A stretch of 64,000 nucleotides of DNA from Arthrobacter sp. AL12 (GCF_029960645.1 NZ_JASBQY010000003.1:1-64000); one strand, 5' to 3'. Positions 50,560-59,902 are shown, numbered from the stretch's first letter. The notes: generated by a model not told the origin, from the sequence alone. Numbers and translations are program-made.

Positions 50560-51990
50560 GTGGTTCAAACCTTGCAAAACTTCATCAACGGCGAGTTTGT
50601 CACTCCGGCCGGAGCCGGGGTCCTGGACATCGTCAACCCCACCAACGGCGAGGTTGTGGCGAAGTCGCCCGTCTCCGGCCAGGCCGACGTCGACGCCGCC
50701 ATGACCGCCGCGAAGGACGCCTTCAAGAGCTGGAAGCACACGACGCCGGGCCAGCGCCAGCTGATGCTGCTCAAGCTCGCCGACGCCGTCGAGGCCAACA
50801 GCGACGAACTCGTCGAGGCCCAGCACCGGAACACCGGCCAGGTCCGGTCCCTGATCGCCTCCGAGGAAGTTGCCGCCGGCGCGGACCAGCTGCGCTTCTT
50901 CGCCGGCGCCGCCCGCATCATGGAGGGCAAGTCCGCCGGGGAGTACTTCGAGGGCCACACCTCCTACGTCCGGCGTGAACCGATCGGCGTCGTCGCCCAG
51001 GTCGCGCCCTGGAACTACCCGTTCCTGATGGCCATCTGGAAGATCGGCCCGGCCCTGGCCGCGGGCAACACCGTGGTGCTCAAGCCCTCGGACACCACCC
51101 CGGAATCCACCCTCGTCCTGGCCCGCCTCGCCGGGCGGATCTTCCCGGCCGGCGTGTTCAACGTCGTCCTGGGCACCGGCGAGACCGGCGCCCTGATGGT
51201 GGAGCACAAGGTCCCCGGCCTGGTCTCCATCACCGGCTCCGTCCGGGCCGGCATCGCCGTCGCCTCCGGTGCCGCCAAGGGCCTCAAACGCGCGCACCTG
51301 GAGCTCGGCGGCAAGGCGCCGGCCATTGTGTTCGCCGACGCCGACATCAAGAAGAGCGCCGCGGCCATCGCCGAGTTCTCCTTCTTTAACGCCGGCCAGG
51401 ACTGCACCGCGATCACCCGCGTCCTGGTCCAGGATTCGGTGCACGACGACGTCGTCGCCGCCATGGTCGAGCACACGAAGACCCTGCACACGGGCTCGCA
51501 GAACGATGAGGACAACTATTTCGGCCCGCTGAACAACGTCAACCACTTCAGGGCGGTCACGTCCGTCGTCGAGCACCTGCCGGCGAACTGCAGGATCGAG
51601 ACCGGCGGGCACCGGGCGGGGGAGAAGGGCTACTTCTTCGAGCCGACCATTGTCACGGGCGCCAAGCAGAGCGATGACATCGTCCAGAAGGAAACGTTCG
51701 GCCCGGTCATCACGGTGCAGAAGTTCAGCACCGAGGAGGAAGCGGTGGACATGGCGAACGACGTCGACTACGCCCTCGCCTCCAGCGTCTGGACCACCAA
51801 CCACGGCACGGCCATGCGCCTGAGCCGCGACCTGGACTTCGGCGCCGTCTGGATCAACACGCACATCCTCCTCACCGCCGAAATGCCGCACGGAGGGTTC
51901 AAGCAGTCCGGCTACGGCAAGGACCTCTCCATGTACGGCGTGGAGGACTACACCCGCATCAAGCACGTCATGTCTGCATTAGATGCATAA
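50560..51990 (+). CDS. gamma-aminobutyraldehyde dehydrogenase-like aldehyde dehydrogenase
   Basis: A 476-residue NAD(P)-dependent aldehyde dehydrogenase. Oxyanion and fold motifs WNYPFLMAIWKIGPALAAGN, general base LELGGKAP, nucleophile FNAGQDCTAITR near residue 281, and the end MPHGGFKQSGYGKDLSMYGV. The best match by pattern is PatD/PuuC-type enzymes that oxidise 4-aminobutanal to GABA in putrescine degradation; the gabT gene directly downstream supports this. GTG 50560 has AAAGAGG 9 nt before it; a TTG at 50551 lies too close to that site. Same-strand gabT follows after 94 bp. Confidence 0.85.
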   Translation: MVQTLQNFINGEFVTPAGAGVLDIVNPTNGEVVAKSPVSGQADVDAAMTAAKDAFKSWKHTTPGQRQLMLLKLADAVEANSDELVEAQHRNTGQVRSLIASEEVAAGADQLRFFAGAARIMEGKSAGEYFEGHTSYVRREPIGVVAQVAPWNYPFLMAIWKIGPALAAGNTVVLKPSDTTPESTLVLARLAGRIFPAGVFNVVLGTGETGALMVEHKVPGLVSITGSVRAGIAVASGAAKGLKRAHLELGGKAPAIVFADADIKKSAAAIAEFSFFNAGQDCTAITRVLVQDSVHDDVVAAMVEHTKTLHTGSQNDEDNYFGPLNNVNHFRAVTSVVEHLPANCRIETGGHRAGEKGYFFEPTIVTGAKQSDDIVQKETFGPVITVQKFSTEEEAVDMANDVDYALASSVWTTNHGTAMRLSRDLDFGAVWINTHILLTAEMPHGGFKQSGYGKDLSMYGVEDYTRIKHVMSALDA

Positions 51991-52084
51991 CGCCGTCGCT
52001 TAATCCCCACCGGCACCCTAACCTCGCTCCGCTCGGCCAGGGAACCCTGCCGGCGTGGCCCCAATCAGTTGAGAAGGAAACTCC

Positions 52085-53440
52085 ATGACCACCACCGCGA
52101 ACGACATTACCTACCGTCTTGAGCAGAAGCGCCGCGTCCAGGCCGATTTCCCGGGCCCGAAGTCCATTGCCTTGACCGAGCGCCGTAAGGCCGTCGTCGC
52201 CGCCGGCGTCGCGTCCACCGTTCCCGTGTTCGTCGCCGACGCCGACGGCGGCATCATCCATGACGTCGACGGCAACTCCTTCATCGACCTCGGCTCGGGC
52301 ATTGCCGTGACCAGCGTCGGCGCCTCCGACCCTGCCGTCGTCGGCGCGGTCAAGGAAGCCGTGGAGCACTTCACCCACACCTGCTTCATGGTCACGCCCT
52401 ACGAGGGCTACGTCGCCGTCGCGGAGCAGCTGAACCGGCTCACCCCGGGCGAGCACGAGAAGCGCACCGTGCTGTTCAACTCCGGCGCCGAAGCGGTCGA
52501 GAACGCTGTCAAGGTGGCCCGCCTGGCCACCGGCCGGGACGCCGTCGTCGCCTTCGACCACGCCTACCACGGCCGGACCAACCTGACCATGGCGCTGACC
52601 GCCAAGGCCATGCCGTACAAGACCAACTTCGGCCCGTTCGCGCCCGAGGTCTACCGCATGCCGATGAGCTACCCGTACCGCGAGGAAAACCCGGCAATCA
52701 CCGGTGCCGAGGCCGCCAAGCGCGCCATCACCATGATCGAGAAGCAGATCGGCGGCGAGCAGGTTGCCGCGATCATCATCGAACCGATCCAGGGCGAGGG
52801 CGGCTTCATCGTCCCCGCCGAGGGCTTCCTGCCCGCGCTGGCGGCCTGGGCCAGGGACAAGGGCGTCGTCTTCATCGCCGACGAGGTCCAGTCCGGCTTC
52901 TGCCGCACCGGCGAATGGTTCGCCGTGAACCACGAGGGCGTCGTCCCGGACATCATCACGATGGCCAAGGGCATCGCCGGCGGCATGCCGCTCTCGGCCA
53001 TCACCGGCCGCGCCGACCTGCTCGACGCCGTCCACCCGGGCGGCCTCGGCGGCACCTACGGCGGCAACCCGGTGGCCTGTGCCGCGGCGCTGGCGTCGAT
53101 CGGTTCGATGGAGCAGTACGGCCTCAACGCCCGCGCCAAGCACATCGAGGAGCTCGCCCTCGGCAAGCTGCGTGAACTGGCGTCCGAACAGCCCGTGGTC
53201 GGCGACGTCCGCGGCCGCGGCGCGATGCTCGCGATCGAACTGGTCCAGGCCGGCTCGAAGGAGCCGAACCCGGAGCTGACCAAGGCTGTTGCCGCGGCCT
53301 GCCTCAAAGAGGGTGTCATCATCCTCACCTGTGGCACCTACGGCAACGTTATCCGGCTGCTGCCGCCGCTGGTCATCAGCGACGAACTGCTGCTCGACGG
53401 CCTCCAGGTCCTGGCCGCGGCCATCAAGGCCAACGCCTGA
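52085..53440 (+). CDS. gabT: 4-aminobutyrate aminotransferase
   Basis: A 451-residue PLP-dependent class-III aminotransferase that moves the amino group of GABA to 2-oxoglutarate, giving succinate semialdehyde. Motifs: SGIAVTSVGASDPAVVGAVK, FNSGAEAVENAVKVAR, DHAYHGRTNLTMALTAK, EPIQGEGGFIVPAEGF, FIADEVQSGFCRTGEWFA and the PLP lysine in ITMAKGIAGGMPLSAI near residue 292. Full length. AGAAGGAAA lies just before the ATG. A terminator follows at 53537. With the dehydrogenase upstream it forms a putrescine-to-succinate-semialdehyde route; the succinate semialdehyde dehydrogenase is not in the window. Confidence 0.93.
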   Translation: MTTTANDITYRLEQKRRVQADFPGPKSIALTERRKAVVAAGVASTVPVFVADADGGIIHDVDGNSFIDLGSGIAVTSVGASDPAVVGAVKEAVEHFTHTCFMVTPYEGYVAVAEQLNRLTPGEHEKRTVLFNSGAEAVENAVKVARLATGRDAVVAFDHAYHGRTNLTMALTAKAMPYKTNFGPFAPEVYRMPMSYPYREENPAITGAEAAKRAITMIEKQIGGEQVAAIIIEPIQGEGGFIVPAEGFLPALAAWARDKGVVFIADEVQSGFCRTGEWFAVNHEGVVPDIITMAKGIAGGMPLSAITGRADLLDAVHPGGLGGTYGGNPVACAAALASIGSMEQYGLNARAKHIEELALGKLRELASEQPVVGDVRGRGAMLAIELVQAGSKEPNPELTKAVAAACLKEGVIILTCGTYGNVIRLLPPLVISDELLLDGLQVLAAAIKANA

Positions 53441-53536
53441 GAGACCCGGCGGGCCGGTCACAGGTAAGCCGGCCACCGGAATCCCGGCAAACCGGCCACC
53501 TCGTCACCTCGTCACCTCGTCACCTAAAACCAGCTG

Positions 53537-53566
53537 AGCCGCGGACGAACTGTCCGCGGCTTTGCT
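53537..53566 (+). terminator. rho-independent terminator after gabT
   Basis: AGCCGCGGAC (53537-53546) and GTCCGCGGCT (53552-53561) form a 10-bp stem with a GAACT loop, followed by TTGCT. It ends the GABA unit. Confidence 0.75.
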
Positions 53567-53598
53567 GCGTTAACCCGCGTCTAGCCGGGCCTGCTGCG

Positions 53599-53687
53599 TC
53601 TGACCGGCCCTGCCGCTTCTGACCGGCCCTGCCGCTTCTGACCGGCCCTGCTGCGTCTGACCTGCCCTGCCGCTTCTGACCGGCCCT
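53599..53687. repeat. 19-bp tandem repeat at a gene 3' end
   Basis: Units TCTGACCGGCCCTGCCGCT start at 53599, 53618, 53637 and 53656, with a partial fifth unit reaching the stop codon of the minus-strand lipoprotein gene at 53686. Two units carry small changes (CTGCTGCG, CCTGCC). Confidence 0.9.
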
Positions 53688-54513
53688 ATTTCCAGTGACT
53701 CGTGTCGAGCTGGACCGCGACGACGTACAGGTGCTGGCCCCGCTCGATCTTTTCGACCTCGTACACGCGCACCTTGGTCTCCGGCGCGGTGTTCATCGGC
53801 CGGCCGACGCCAATGCCGTAGCTGAGGACGCCCTCGAAGTCCCCGGCCGGGGCGTAGCTGGTGAGTGCGGGGTAGCCGATGGCGGGGGCGGGCGCGCTCG
53901 TGATCGTGGTGGCCGTACCATCCGCAGTGTGCGCCTGGGCGCCGTGGAACACGACCTTGAGGATGGCGCCGGTGCCGGGCATGGGGATCGGCAGGCCGCT
54001 GCCATCGGCAGTCAGTTCCGGCACAAACTCGATGTCGTAGCCCGGGAACCCGCCCTGGAAGCGGAAGCTCAGCTGGTCGTAGGGCGGAGTCTCCGCTGGG
54101 TGCATCCCTGCTCCGATGGCATACAGCGCGGGCAGGGGAGCGGCCGGCGGCGGCGAAATCGGTACCGGGTTCTCGTGGGCGGCCGTGAACGGGCGGCCGG
54201 GGCCCGGCCAGGTCCAGTTGAGGGTGACCGTGGAGGAGATCACCTTGTCGCCCGATTGCGGAGGCGCTGTTTCGTCAGAGTCGGCCGGCACCGTGGCGGA
54301 CGCCGAGGGAGCCGCCATCGTCGTCGAAGGGGCGGTCGTGGGAGGGGCGGTCGTGGGAGCAGCGGACGAGGCTGCGGGCTGGCTGCTTCCGCCGGGTTGT
54401 GGCGTGGACGGCGTGCAGGCGGTCAGGGCCAACAGCAGGGCCAACGCCCCCGCCCCGGCGCTGCGTGCTGTGACGTGCGGCCATTCCTTCCCGGCAGTAA
54501 TAGCACTCATCAT
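53686..54513 (-). CDS. lipoprotein with AMIN-like domain
   Basis: A 275-residue exported lipoprotein. The signal contains AGAGALALLLALTAC with the lipobox Cys near residue 33, followed by a Thr/Pro/Ser-rich linker (SAAPTTAPPTTAPSTTMAAP). The C-terminal domain, PPYDQLSFRFQGGFPGYDIE, FVPELTADGSGLPIPMPGTG, FEGVLSYGIGVGRP and EVEKIERGQHLYVVAVQLD, matches the AMIN-like domain of actinobacterial surface proteins, whose function is not established. ATG 54513 has GAAGGG 5 nt before it; the adjacent ATG at 54510 is also possible. The stop codon lies in a tandem repeat. Alone on its strand between gabT and the stress-protein gene. Confidence 0.8.
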   Translation of the reverse strand: MMSAITAGKEWPHVTARSAGAGALALLLALTACTPSTPQPGGSSQPAASSAAPTTAPPTTAPSTTMAAPSASATVPADSDETAPPQSGDKVISSTVTLNWTWPGPGRPFTAAHENPVPISPPPAAPLPALYAIGAGMHPAETPPYDQLSFRFQGGFPGYDIEFVPELTADGSGLPIPMPGTGAILKVVFHGAQAHTADGTATTITSAPAPAIGYPALTSYAPAGDFEGVLSYGIGVGRPMNTAPETKVRVYEVEKIERGQHLYVVAVQLDTSHWK

Positions 54514-54711
54514 GAATTCCCTTCGACCCTGCCAGCCTAGGGACGGATGATTGCCCTGCTCAGGGCCGAAAGTCACGGACTGACACGGCCAATTCCGCGC
54601 CCCGCTGGGCTAGAGTCGTACCTACCACTCCAGGAACGCAGACCGGCCGACGTCGCCCGGAACCCCCGGAGCAAAGCTGGCTTCTGCCACAGACCCATAA
54701 GGGGTTTATAC

Positions 54712-55584
54712 ATGCGATACGTAGTTGGCTATACCCCCACCGACCGCGGCGCCGACGCCGTCGCGCTGGCCTCCGCCATGGCCCGCGCCCAGGGCGCGCA
54801 CCTTGATTTGGTCTACGTAGTGGACCGGAAAACACCGTACGTCGCGATGAATCCGGAGGGAAGCCGGATCAGCGCCGCGGAGCAGGAAGTTCTCAGCGCG
54901 GAACGGGAGGGCCTGTCCCTCATTCCCAAGGACATCGAGGCCAGGTTCCACGTCCGCCAGGCCGACTCGCACGCGGCCGGCCTCATCGAGGCTGCCGTGG
55001 AATACAAAGCCGGCCTGATCATTGTGGGTGCCGCCAGCGCGGGGCTGTTCAAGCGGTACACGATTGGCAGCGCGGCCAACGCCCTGCTCCACGCTTCGCC
55101 CGTTCCGGTGGCGCTGGCGCCCCGGGGCTACCACCGTACGGAGCCGATCACGCGGCTGACCCTCGCGGTGGGCCAGCGCGTCGGTGCGGAGGCGGCGATC
55201 GACGTCGCGATCGAATCTGCTGAACGCCGAGGGGTGCCGCTGCGGCTGGTTTCCCTCGTCGAACTCGACGCCGAAGGGGACAGCGGTGAAAACATCAATG
55301 CGGCACACATCCACGCCAGTACCGTGCTCACCGCGGCCGCCCACCGGCTCCCGGCCGGCCACCACGTCACCGTCGAGGTGGCCCATGGGCGCACCATCGA
55401 GGAAGCGATCGATGATCTGGACTGGGACGAGGGCGAGATCCTGATCGTGGGCTCGTCGCGTCTGGCGGAAAAGAACAAGCTCTTCATCGGCAGCACAGCC
55501 CACAGGGTACTCCTGGCACTGCCGGTGCCGATGGTGGTGGTCCCGCGCGACTACGTACGGGTCGATACGAGCCCCGAGGACTGA
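54712..55584 (+). CDS. universal stress protein with two Usp domains
   Basis: A 290-residue cytoplasmic protein made of two UspA-like folds. Half one runs from MRYVVGYTPTDRGADAVALA to a nucleotide-loop-like GAASAGLFKRYTIGSAANAL; half two has GSSRLAEKNKLFIGSTAHRV and ends VPMVVVPRDYVR. The G-x2-G-x9-G(S) pattern is present in both halves, so ATP binding is plausible. The in-frame stretch upstream to 54547 is not typical of the family; ATG 54712 with AAGGGG upstream is used. No operon partner is evident. Confidence 0.88.
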   Translation: MRYVVGYTPTDRGADAVALASAMARAQGAHLDLVYVVDRKTPYVAMNPEGSRISAAEQEVLSAEREGLSLIPKDIEARFHVRQADSHAAGLIEAAVEYKAGLIIVGAASAGLFKRYTIGSAANALLHASPVPVALAPRGYHRTEPITRLTLAVGQRVGAEAAIDVAIESAERRGVPLRLVSLVELDAEGDSGENINAAHIHASTVLTAAAHRLPAGHHVTVEVAHGRTIEEAIDDLDWDEGEILIVGSSRLAEKNKLFIGSTAHRVLLALPVPMVVVPRDYVRVDTSPED

Positions 55585-55617
55585 CCGCCGGGCAGCGCGC
55601 CGCCGCCGGGGCCAGAC

Positions 55618-56775
55618 TCAGGCGGCGGCGCGGGCCTGCTTCCGGTTCACGGAGTTCTTCCGCGTGGTGGCCAGCATGTCCACGGTCAGCACCAGCAGCG
55701 CCAGCCACACCACGCCGAAGCCGATCCAGCGGTCCGTCGTCATGGGCTCGTGGAACACGGCCAGGGCGACGATGAACTGCAGCACGGGGGCGAAGTACTG
55801 CAGCAGGCCGATCATGGTCATCGGCAGCCGCCGCGCCGAGGCGCCAAAGAACAGCAGCGGCACGGCGGTGATGATGCCCGACGCCGCGAGGAGCCAGAAG
55901 TGCGAGGCGCCGTGGGCGGCCAGCGTTGCGGCGCCGGTGAGCGCCAGGACCGTCATCGCGGCGGCGGCCACCGGCGCCAGCACGATTGTCTCGACCGTGA
56001 GGCTGGTGATCGAATCAACGCGCGGTCCGACGCGCTTCTTCACGAAGCCGTAGAGGCCGAAGCTCAGCGCCAGGGTCAGGGCGATCCACGGCGGTTTGCC
56101 GTAGGACACCGTCAGGACGCCCACGGCGATAAAGCCGATTCCGACGGCGGCCCACTGCAGCGGCCGCAGTTTCTCCTTCAGCACCAGCACGCCCAGCAGG
56201 ACCGAGACGAGCGGGTTGATGAAGTAGCCCAGTGAGGCTTCGACAGCCTGGCCGGTGGTCACGCCGTATACATAGGTCAGCCAGTTCACCGCGATCAGGA
56301 CCGCGGCGAGGATCAGCGGCAAGATCAGGGTGCGGTTCCCGAAGGCGGCTCCCAGGACCCGCCAGGAGCGGGTGATGGTGATCAGCAGGGCGCAGAACAG
56401 CAGCGACCAGAGCACCCGGTTGGCCACGATTTCGACCGCGCCGGCCGGTTGCAGCAGGAAGAAGTAGAGGGGCATCAGCCCCCACAGGCCGTAAGCGCCG
56501 ATCCCGAAGATGATTCCCGCCGTCGTGTCCGTGTCCACGGCCTTCAGGACCGCCGGCGGTGGCTTCGAGGGGCCTCCGCCGGGGCCTCCGCCGGGGGCGG
56601 CGGTGTCCGGGGTGCTCAGCGTGGCGGGTGAGGGGGAGCGGTCGGGGGTAGGCACAAGATCAATAACACCACCTGCGGGACCCCTATTCCTGCCTTTCGG
56701 CTCCGGGGCGTCCGGCGCCGGGCGCGGATCCCTGCGATGTCGGTCACCGGGGCGCCCATCCTGTCCTGCGGACAT
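55618..56775 (-). CDS. rarD: EamA/RarD family transporter
   Basis: A membrane transporter of the drug/metabolite superfamily with ten predicted helices. GIIFGIGAYGLWGLMPLYFF at its first helix, EIVANRVLWSLLFCALLITI, VNWLTYVYGVTTGQAVEASL, GYFINPLVSVLLGVLVLKEK and the last QYFAPVLQFIVALAVFHEPM match RarD. The first 80 residues form a Pro/Gly/Arg-rich tail that RarD normally lacks; the true start may be a GTG giving VIDLVPTPDRS. Substrate unknown. The 5' end is divergent from the second fprA with 63 bp between starts. Confidence 0.83.
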   Translation of the reverse strand: MSAGQDGRPGDRHRRDPRPAPDAPEPKGRNRGPAGGVIDLVPTPDRSPSPATLSTPDTAAPGGGPGGGPSKPPPAVLKAVDTDTTAGIIFGIGAYGLWGLMPLYFFLLQPAGAVEIVANRVLWSLLFCALLITITRSWRVLGAAFGNRTLILPLILAAVLIAVNWLTYVYGVTTGQAVEASLGYFINPLVSVLLGVLVLKEKLRPLQWAAVGIGFIAVGVLTVSYGKPPWIALTLALSFGLYGFVKKRVGPRVDSITSLTVETIVLAPVAAAAMTVLALTGAATLAAHGASHFWLLAASGIITAVPLLFFGASARRLPMTMIGLLQYFAPVLQFIVALAVFHEPMTTDRWIGFGVVWLALLVLTVDMLATTRKNSVNRKQARAAA

Positions 56776-56838
56776 TTAGAATGGGGGATTGTGCGCTGCA
56801 TGTGCTGGCGCCGTCGCTAAGACTCAGAAGGGCTCCCG

Positions 56839-58287
56839 GTGTCCAACTCGGCCGAAACATCGCCTAACAGAACGTCCAAACGTCCGCTCCGCGTTGCGAT
56901 TATCGGCGCCGGACCGGCCGGCGTCTACGCCGCGGACATTCTGACCAAGTCCAACGAGGTCAAGGGCGGCGACTTCGAGGTCAGCATCGACCTCTTCGAG
57001 GCGTACCCGGCACCGTACGGCCTGATCCGCTACGGCGTCGCCCCGGACCACCCCAGGATCAAGGGGATTGTCAACGCGCTGCACAAGGTCCTGGACCGCG
57101 GCGACATCCGCTTCCTCGGCAACGTCACCTACGGCCGCGACCTGACCCTGCACGACTTCCGTGCCTTCTACGACGCCGTGATCTTCTCCACCGGCGCCAT
57201 CAAGGACGCGGACCTGGACATCCCCGGCGTCGGGCTCGAGGGGTCCTTCGGCGGGGCCGACTTCGTCTCCTGGTACGACGGGCACCCCGACGTTCCGCGC
57301 GACTGGCCGCTGAATGCCAAGGAGATCGCGGTGATCGGCAACGGGAACGTGGCCCTCGACGTGGCCCGCATGCTGGTCAAGCATGCCGACGATCTGCTGG
57401 TGACGGAGATCCCGGACAACGTCTACCGGGCGCTCAAGAACTCCCCGGTCACGGATGTCCACGTGTTCGGCCGTCGCGGACCGGCCCAGGTCAAGTTCAC
57501 GCCGCTGGAGCTGCGCGAACTCTCCCACGCCCGGGATGTCGACATCGTCCTGTACCCGGAGGACTTCGAGTTCGACGAGGCCTCCGACGAGGCGATCCGC
57601 AGCAACAACCAGATCCGCACCATGGTCAACACCCTGACGAACTGGCTCGTCGAGGAGCACGCCGAGGCCGCGAAGCCGTCCTCGCGCCGCCTGCACCTGC
57701 ACTTCCTGCACAGCCCGGTGGAAATCCACGACGACGCCGCCCACCCCGGCAAGGTCACCGGCATCAAGTTCGAGCGCATGCAGCTGGACGGCACCGGCAA
57801 CGTCAAGGGCACGGGGGAATACCTCGACTACCCGGTCCAGGCGGTCTACCGCGCGATCGGCTACCACGGCTCGCCGCTGGACGAACTGGAATTCGATGCC
57901 CGCCGCGGCGTCATCCCCAACGAGGGCGGCCGGGTGCTCGACGCCGAGGGCAACCCCGTCCCCGGCATCTACGCCACAGGCTGGATCAAGCGCGGCCCGG
58001 TCGGGCTGATCGGCCACACCAAGGGCGACGCGCTGGAGACCATTGGCTTCCTGCTCGAGGACCGGCTGAGCCTGCCGCCGGCGCCGAACCCGGACCCGCA
58101 GGCGATCATCGACCTCCTCGAGGAGCGCGGGATCGAATACACCACCTGGGAAGGCTGGAACCGGCTCGACGCCCACGAGCTGGCCCTCGGCGCCGAGTGG
58201 TCCGCCGCCGGTGACGCCGCCGGCATCGTGCGGGAACGCATCAAGGTGGTTCCCCGCGAGGACATGGTGCGGATCTCCCGCGGTTAG
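56839..58287 (+). CDS. fprA: ferredoxin-NADP reductase, FprA type (2)
   Basis: A 482-residue paralogue of the enzyme at 38260, sharing most motifs: IIGAGPAGVYAADILTKSNE, PAPYGLIRYGVAPDHPRIKG, VIGNGNVALDVARML, FGRRGPAQVKFTPLELRELS and YATGWIKRGPVGLIGHTKGD. The two differ most in the region around 57640-57760 and near the N-terminus. GTG 56839 is supported by AGAAGGG 6 nt upstream. It lacks the sulfur-type promoter and siroheme neighbour of copy 1, so a different ferredoxin partner or regulation is likely. Confidence 0.93.
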   Translation: MSNSAETSPNRTSKRPLRVAIIGAGPAGVYAADILTKSNEVKGGDFEVSIDLFEAYPAPYGLIRYGVAPDHPRIKGIVNALHKVLDRGDIRFLGNVTYGRDLTLHDFRAFYDAVIFSTGAIKDADLDIPGVGLEGSFGGADFVSWYDGHPDVPRDWPLNAKEIAVIGNGNVALDVARMLVKHADDLLVTEIPDNVYRALKNSPVTDVHVFGRRGPAQVKFTPLELRELSHARDVDIVLYPEDFEFDEASDEAIRSNNQIRTMVNTLTNWLVEEHAEAAKPSSRRLHLHFLHSPVEIHDDAAHPGKVTGIKFERMQLDGTGNVKGTGEYLDYPVQAVYRAIGYHGSPLDELEFDARRGVIPNEGGRVLDAEGNPVPGIYATGWIKRGPVGLIGHTKGDALETIGFLLEDRLSLPPAPNPDPQAIIDLLEERGIEYTTWEGWNRLDAHELALGAEWSAAGDAAGIVRERIKVVPREDMVRISRG

Positions 58288-58334
58288 GCGCCTGTCCCGC
58301 TGCCCCAGCAAGCCCGGGCCGCCGGATCCACTGC

Positions 58335-58396
58335 GGAAACGGACGGCCGCCACGCGGATCCACGTTGCGGCTGTCTGAAGTCGGCGCGGAATCCGC
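58335..58396. repeat. palindromic intergenic repeat, copy 2
   Basis: GGCCGCCACGCGGATCCACG followed by TTGCGGCTGTCTGAAGTCGG matches the element at 3810-3871 with few substitutions. It lies between the second fprA stop and the regulator gene. Confidence 0.7.
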
Positions 58397-58498
58397 GCGA
58401 GAGGATCCGCGGGCTCTGGCGGGCTTGGGGCACGCCCCGTACACTGGACCGGACATGGCTGCCTCCGGTACGCCGTCGTGCCCGTCCGGGGGAGTTCA

Positions 58499-59902
58499 AT
58501 GAGGAATCCGATCCATCCGGCAGCGCTGTTCCCGCCGGCCGGCGGGGTTCCCGCAGCGCTGCGCCAGCAGTATGCCAGCGCCGGTCACGAGCACCTGGAC
58601 TCCCAGGGCCTCGTGTTCCCGGCCGATCTGCAGCTTCCCGGCCTTAGCAGCCTGATCCAGGAGTCCTGGCGCCGTTCGGCCCAGCTCCACGCCAACCCCG
58701 ACAACCCCGAGGCCCCGCTGGCGATGGACAGCGAAGAACTCGAGGAGTACCGGCGCCAGCACCCGCTCGCCGCCATCATGCCGGTCATCCACAAGCTCCT
58801 GGTTCTGCCCAGCCACGACAGCGGCATGCTGGTGGCCGTGGGCGATGAAGTGGGCCGGTTGCTCTGGGTCGAAGGAGACGCCGAAATGCGGCGCCGCGCC
58901 GAGGGCATGATGTTCGTCCCCGGGGCCGACTGGTCCGAGGCGACCGTGGGCACCAGCGCCCCCGGTACCGCCCTGGCCCTGGGCCGCGGCATCCAGATTT
59001 CCGGCGCCGAACACTACAAGCGCTCCGTCCACCCGTGGAGCTGCACGGCCGTTCCTTTCCATGACCCGGATTCCGGCGCCGTGCTGGGCGTAGTGGACAT
59101 CACCGGCACCGAGTCCGCCGTCGCGCCGCACACCCTGTCCCTGGTCGAGGCCACCGTGGCCGCCGCGCAGGCGCACCTCCGCGTGGAGCGGCTCCAGCTC
59201 GCGGCCGCCAAGCAGTCCTCGCCGGCCCGACGGCGGGGCGTTGCCGCTGCCGGGACGGGCCGGGGCGCTGACCACTCCGGGACAGGGGGCTCGGCCGGCA
59301 GTCTGTACCGCAACAGCCTCCAGCTCCTCGGCCGGGACCAGGCGCTGCTCAGCATCGACGGCCGCACCGTGGCGCTGTCGGCCCGGCACAGCGAAATCCT
59401 GGCGCTGCTCAGCACCCACCCCGAGGGACTCAACGCCGAGGAACTCTGTGCCCTGCTGTACCCGGGGGACGCGTCCACCATGACGCTGCGGGCCGAGATG
59501 GTCCGCCTGCGCAAGGTCCTCCAGCAGCTCAACCCGGCCGCCGTGCCGGAGTCACGGCCCTACCGGCTGCCGCTGGACCTGGTGCCCGACTCCGGCCAGG
59601 TGCTGAACTGCCTGCAGCGCGGCGCCCACCGGATCGCCCTGGAAATCTACCGCGGCGCCGTCCTGCCCCGCTCCGAGGCCCCCGGCATCGCCGGACTCCG
59701 GTCCCGGGTCTCCTCCCTGCTCCGCGACGCGGTGCTGACCGACGGCAGCGCCGAGTCGCTCCTGAGGTATGCCGAGCTGCCCGAGGCCAGGGACGACGTC
59801 GAGGTCCGGACCGCGGCGCTGAAACTGCTGCCGCCTCGCTCGCCCAAGCGGGCTGCGATCGTCGCCGACCTGGAACGGCTCGAGGCGGAACTCAGCGCCT
59901 GA
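58499..59902 (+). CDS. GAF-domain transcriptional regulator (AcoR-like N-terminus)
   Basis: A 467-residue regulator. The N-terminal half has the pattern of GAF-domain activators of aldehyde/acetoin genes: LIQESWRRSAQLHANPDNPE, LVAVGDEVGRLLWVEGDAEM, GADWSEATVGTSAPGTALAL, HPWSCTAVPFHDPDSGAVLG and VDITGTESAVAPHTLSLVEA. The C-terminal half lacks the sigma-54 AAA+ domain and Fis HTH; it carries a winged-helix-like stretch (LSARHSEILALLSTHPEGLN, LRAEMVRLRKVLQQL). ATG 58499 has GGGGGAG upstream. Probably it activates the aldehyde dehydrogenase operon just downstream (starting 213 bp after its stop). Confidence 0.82.
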   Translation: MRNPIHPAALFPPAGGVPAALRQQYASAGHEHLDSQGLVFPADLQLPGLSSLIQESWRRSAQLHANPDNPEAPLAMDSEELEEYRRQHPLAAIMPVIHKLLVLPSHDSGMLVAVGDEVGRLLWVEGDAEMRRRAEGMMFVPGADWSEATVGTSAPGTALALGRGIQISGAEHYKRSVHPWSCTAVPFHDPDSGAVLGVVDITGTESAVAPHTLSLVEATVAAAQAHLRVERLQLAAAKQSSPARRRGVAAAGTGRGADHSGTGGSAGSLYRNSLQLLGRDQALLSIDGRTVALSARHSEILALLSTHPEGLNAEELCALLYPGDASTMTLRAEMVRLRKVLQQLNPAAVPESRPYRLPLDLVPDSGQVLNCLQRGAHRIALEIYRGAVLPRSEAPGIAGLRSRVSSLLRDAVLTDGSAESLLRYAELPEARDDVEVRTAALKLLPPRSPKRAAIVADLERLEAELSA

